Assembly: GCA_003641425.1 (NCBI GenBank)
Contig: QNAH01000195.1
Span: forward strand, 1 to 5,594
Source: Candidatus Zixiibacteriota bacterium
GTDB taxonomy: Bacteria > Zixibacteria > MSB-5A5 > GN15 > PGXB01
Length of the DNA: 5,594 nt
Direction: 5' to 3'
Positions 5,481 through 5,594 of the stretch are shown here, in pieces. The notes below the pieces were generated by a model. The model was not told where the DNA came from. It ran no database searches and saw only the letters and a list, made by a program, of their open reading frames with translations. The position numbers and the translations under genes are program-made. Position 1 is the stretch's first letter, and every line of letters starts with the position of its first letter.

Positions 5481-5544
5481 TTGTCATTCCCATCCCTTTT
5501 TTGTAATTTCCGCTTTTTCTTGTCATTCCCGCGAAGGCGGGAAT
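5481..5544. repeat. Three spaced TTGTCATTCCC-like units ending in a dRS3-like dyad
   Basis: TTGTCATTCCC (5481-5491), TTGTAATTTCC (5501-5511) and TTGTCATTCCC (5520-5530) recur every 19-20 bp. The last unit is part of the perfect inverted repeat ATTCCCGC-GAAG-GCGGGAAT (5525-5544). This matches the ATTCCC-N8-GGGAAT pattern of the Neisseria dRS3 repeat, and near-identical sequences are common between genes in unrelated bacteria. Only the third unit has its right half, so the first two may be truncated copies. Confidence 0.6.
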
Positions 5545-5594
5545 CCATCTTTTTGTTGCGTCTGGTCTTGTTTGTCCGTCTTCTGTCGGGCAAA

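Larger units (their letters stand above)
4998..5594. other. Gene-free region of hairpins and extragenic repeats
   Basis: No reading frame here has family signatures, a credible start and length together. The first part (4998-5110) shows only a minor dyad, CCACA/TGTGG at 5041-5057. From 5111 onward, perfect hairpins occur at 5111-5135, 5155-5172 (CTATGA/TCATAG), 5272-5297 and 5299-5323, followed by repeat-like sequence at 5421-5470 and 5481-5544. The last 50 bases show nothing I can name. The impression is of an accumulation site for dispersed repeats between genes. Confidence 0.6.

Noticed and set aside
5167..5526. Minus-strand frame of 119 codons; an internal ATG at 5343 has a GGAGG-like sequence just upstream
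   Set aside because: It runs straight through the twin hairpins and the repeat at 5421-5470, and its composition resembles no protein family. The apparent ribosome-binding site is too close to the ATG. A short peptide from 5343 cannot be fully excluded.
5372..5593. Minus-strand frame of 73 codons with the peptide M-D-S-R-L-R-G-N-D
   Set aside because: This peptide is the usual translation of the ATTCCC-N8-GGGAAT extragenic repeat. The rest is low-complexity Lys/Arg and then repeat sequence, with no family signature.

Overview
The window reads as chromosomal DNA of a Gram-negative (diderm) bacterium of moderate GC content. Support comes from an OmpA-type peptidoglycan-binding domain and two large exported TPR proteins, one with a lipobox-like Cys. 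The TPR protein type (an N-terminal 'PITT-S-E-AL' stretch after the signal peptide, then about a dozen TPR-like helix pairs) is one I associate from memory with Zixibacteria, Ignavibacteria and other FCB-like lineages. That lineage call is an inference and is not proven here. I see no mobile-element genes, CRISPR array, tRNA or rRNA.

Layout. (1) 1-301, plus: the C-terminal end of an OmpA-family protein, cut by the window edge. It converges on a perfect bidirectional terminator (324-353). (2) 354-1832 and 2027-3493, both minus: two tandem paralogous TPR proteins of 492 and 488 aa. They align without a single gap from residue 31 to residue 488, with about 46% identity by hand count. Each has its own Shine-Dalgarno sequence and its own intrinsic terminator. 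The downstream copy looks like a lipoprotein and the upstream copy has a plain signal peptide. (3) 3494-3768: a divergent intergenic region with a helically phased direct repeat on the TPR side and a TGTACA pair at the likely promoter of the next gene. (4) 3769-4296, plus: a THEP1-type (NTPCR-like) P-loop nucleoside triphosphatase. (5) 4441-4905, plus: a YbaK/EbsC-family aminoacyl-tRNA deacylase with a good sigma70-like promoter, an adjacent near-palindrome and an intrinsic terminator. (6) 4998-5594: gene-free, with several hairpins and what look like dispersed extragenic repeats, including a 20-bp ATTCCC-N8-GGGAAT dyad.

How the genes work together. The left half is cell-envelope material. 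The two TPR proteins are probably periplasmic scaffolds, one perhaps membrane-tethered, but nothing here shows their partners. The THEP1 and YbaK genes are small housekeeping enzymes on the same strand. No terminator is visible between them, so read-through is possible, although ybaK appears to have its own promoter. I do not see a defence or biosynthetic system. The items most worth a second look are the diverged, gap-free TPR pair and the structured repeat region at the right end.
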